A stretch of 21,515 nt of DNA from an uncultured Eubacteriales bacterium (GTDB taxonomy: Bacteria > Bacillota > Clostridia > Oscillospirales > Oscillospiraceae), in the NCBI GenBank assembly GCA_934567745.1, contig CAKTJM010000013.1, positions 1 through 21,515 on the forward strand, given 5' to 3'. Below the pieces are notes generated by a model that did not search any database, was not told where the DNA came from, and saw only the letters and a program-made list of their open reading frames with translations. Below are positions 21,206-21,515 of this stretch, in pieces. A program made the position numbers and the translations under genes. Numbering within the stretch: position 1 is the first letter of the stretch; every line of letters begins with the position of its first letter.

Positions 21206-21515
21206 ATGAATTTTGAACTGAACGAACAGCAGCTTTCGATCCAAAAGATGGCCCGTGATTTCACCGAGAAGAAGGTCGCCCCCAAGGTCCTCGAGCGCGA
21301 CGAGTCCCGCGAGTACGACGTCTCCCTCTATAAGGAGATGTCCGAGATGGGCTTCATCGGCCTGCCCTATGCCAAGGAGTTCGGCGGCCAGGGCCTCGGC
21401 TATATGGAATACGCTCTCGCCATCGAGGAGGTCTCCAAGGTGGACGCTTCCCTGTCCGTTTCCTTCTCCGTCTCCACCTCCCTCTACGGCGGCAGCCTGT
21501 ACTTCTCCGACGCCA
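21206..21515 (+). CDS. Acyl-CoA dehydrogenase, N-terminal part (cut by window)
   Basis: The first 103 residues are visible. ATG at 21206 follows AAGGAG seven bases upstream. MNFELNEQQLSIQKMARDF, then EKKVAPKVLERDE, MGFIGLPYAKEFGGQGLGY and AIEEVSKVDAS form the N-terminal helical domain of FAD-dependent short-chain acyl-CoA dehydrogenases. The pattern is like butyryl-CoA dehydrogenase of butyrate-forming clostridia; its usual partners EtfA/EtfB would lie beyond the edge, so Bcd identity is not proven. The catalytic Glu and most FAD contacts are outside the window. Confidence 0.92.
   Translation, partial: MNFELNEQQLSIQKMARDFTEKKVAPKVLERDESREYDVSLYKEMSEMGFIGLPYAKEFGGQGLGYMEYALAIEEVSKVDASLSVSFSVSTSLYGGSLYFSDA

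Overview
The window is a G+C-rich bacterial chromosome segment, by eye about 65% G+C with strong G/C-ending codon preference. It carries Firmicute-type signals: AGGAGG ribosome binding sites, TTGACA/TATAAT promoters, an SLH-domain surface protein, a GSI-alpha glutamine synthetase, AzlCD, and a butyryl-CoA-dehydrogenase-like gene. The best guess is a gut-type clostridium of the Oscillospiraceae or a relative. This is inferred from gene content, not proven. Most genes are housekeeping, and there is no phage, IS element, CRISPR array, tRNA or rRNA.

Layout from the left. Positions 1-2132 (minus strand) hold two tandem SGNH/GDSL hydrolases, an SLH-anchored one and a predicted lipoprotein cut by the window edge. 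They are divergent from murI (glutamate racemase), which is followed by an MFS transporter with its own promoter. A minus-strand Fic-domain protein with an N-terminal HTH overlaps the MFS gene end to end and has a possible autoregulatory inverted repeat at its promoter. A minus-strand purC-glmS-nadE group ends at a strong terminator. From 9265 the plus strand carries glnA behind a consensus promoter. A 519-bp gene-free stretch packed with hairpins follows, two of them near-identical copies 231 bp apart. Next come carA and an unusual carB-dapF fusion gene, ending at a strong terminator. A minus-strand azlCD pair is divergent from a ZIP metal transporter. After that come a small three-CxC ferredoxin-thioredoxin-reductase-like protein, a double OB-fold SSB-like protein, a secreted TolC/OEP-like coiled-coil protein, a 448-bp gene-free region, and the start of an acyl-CoA dehydrogenase.

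Functionally the window joins nitrogen and amino-acid metabolism (glnA makes the glutamine used by carAB, glmS and possibly others), cell-wall precursors (murI D-Glu, dapF meso-DAP, glmS GlcN-6-P), and surface or export functions (SLH-SGNH pair, TolC-like protein, MFS, AzlCD, ZIP). The most unusual points are: (1) the seamless CarB-DapF fusion; (2) two changes at catalytic positions within it, a Trp where CarB has an essential ATP-site Arg and an Ala where DapF normally has its first catalytic Cys; (3) the hairpin cluster between glnA and carA; (4) the HTH-Fic protein with its promoter-embedded inverted repeat; (5) a TolC-family protein in an apparently monoderm genome. I found no complete new multi-gene system that I would claim with confidence.
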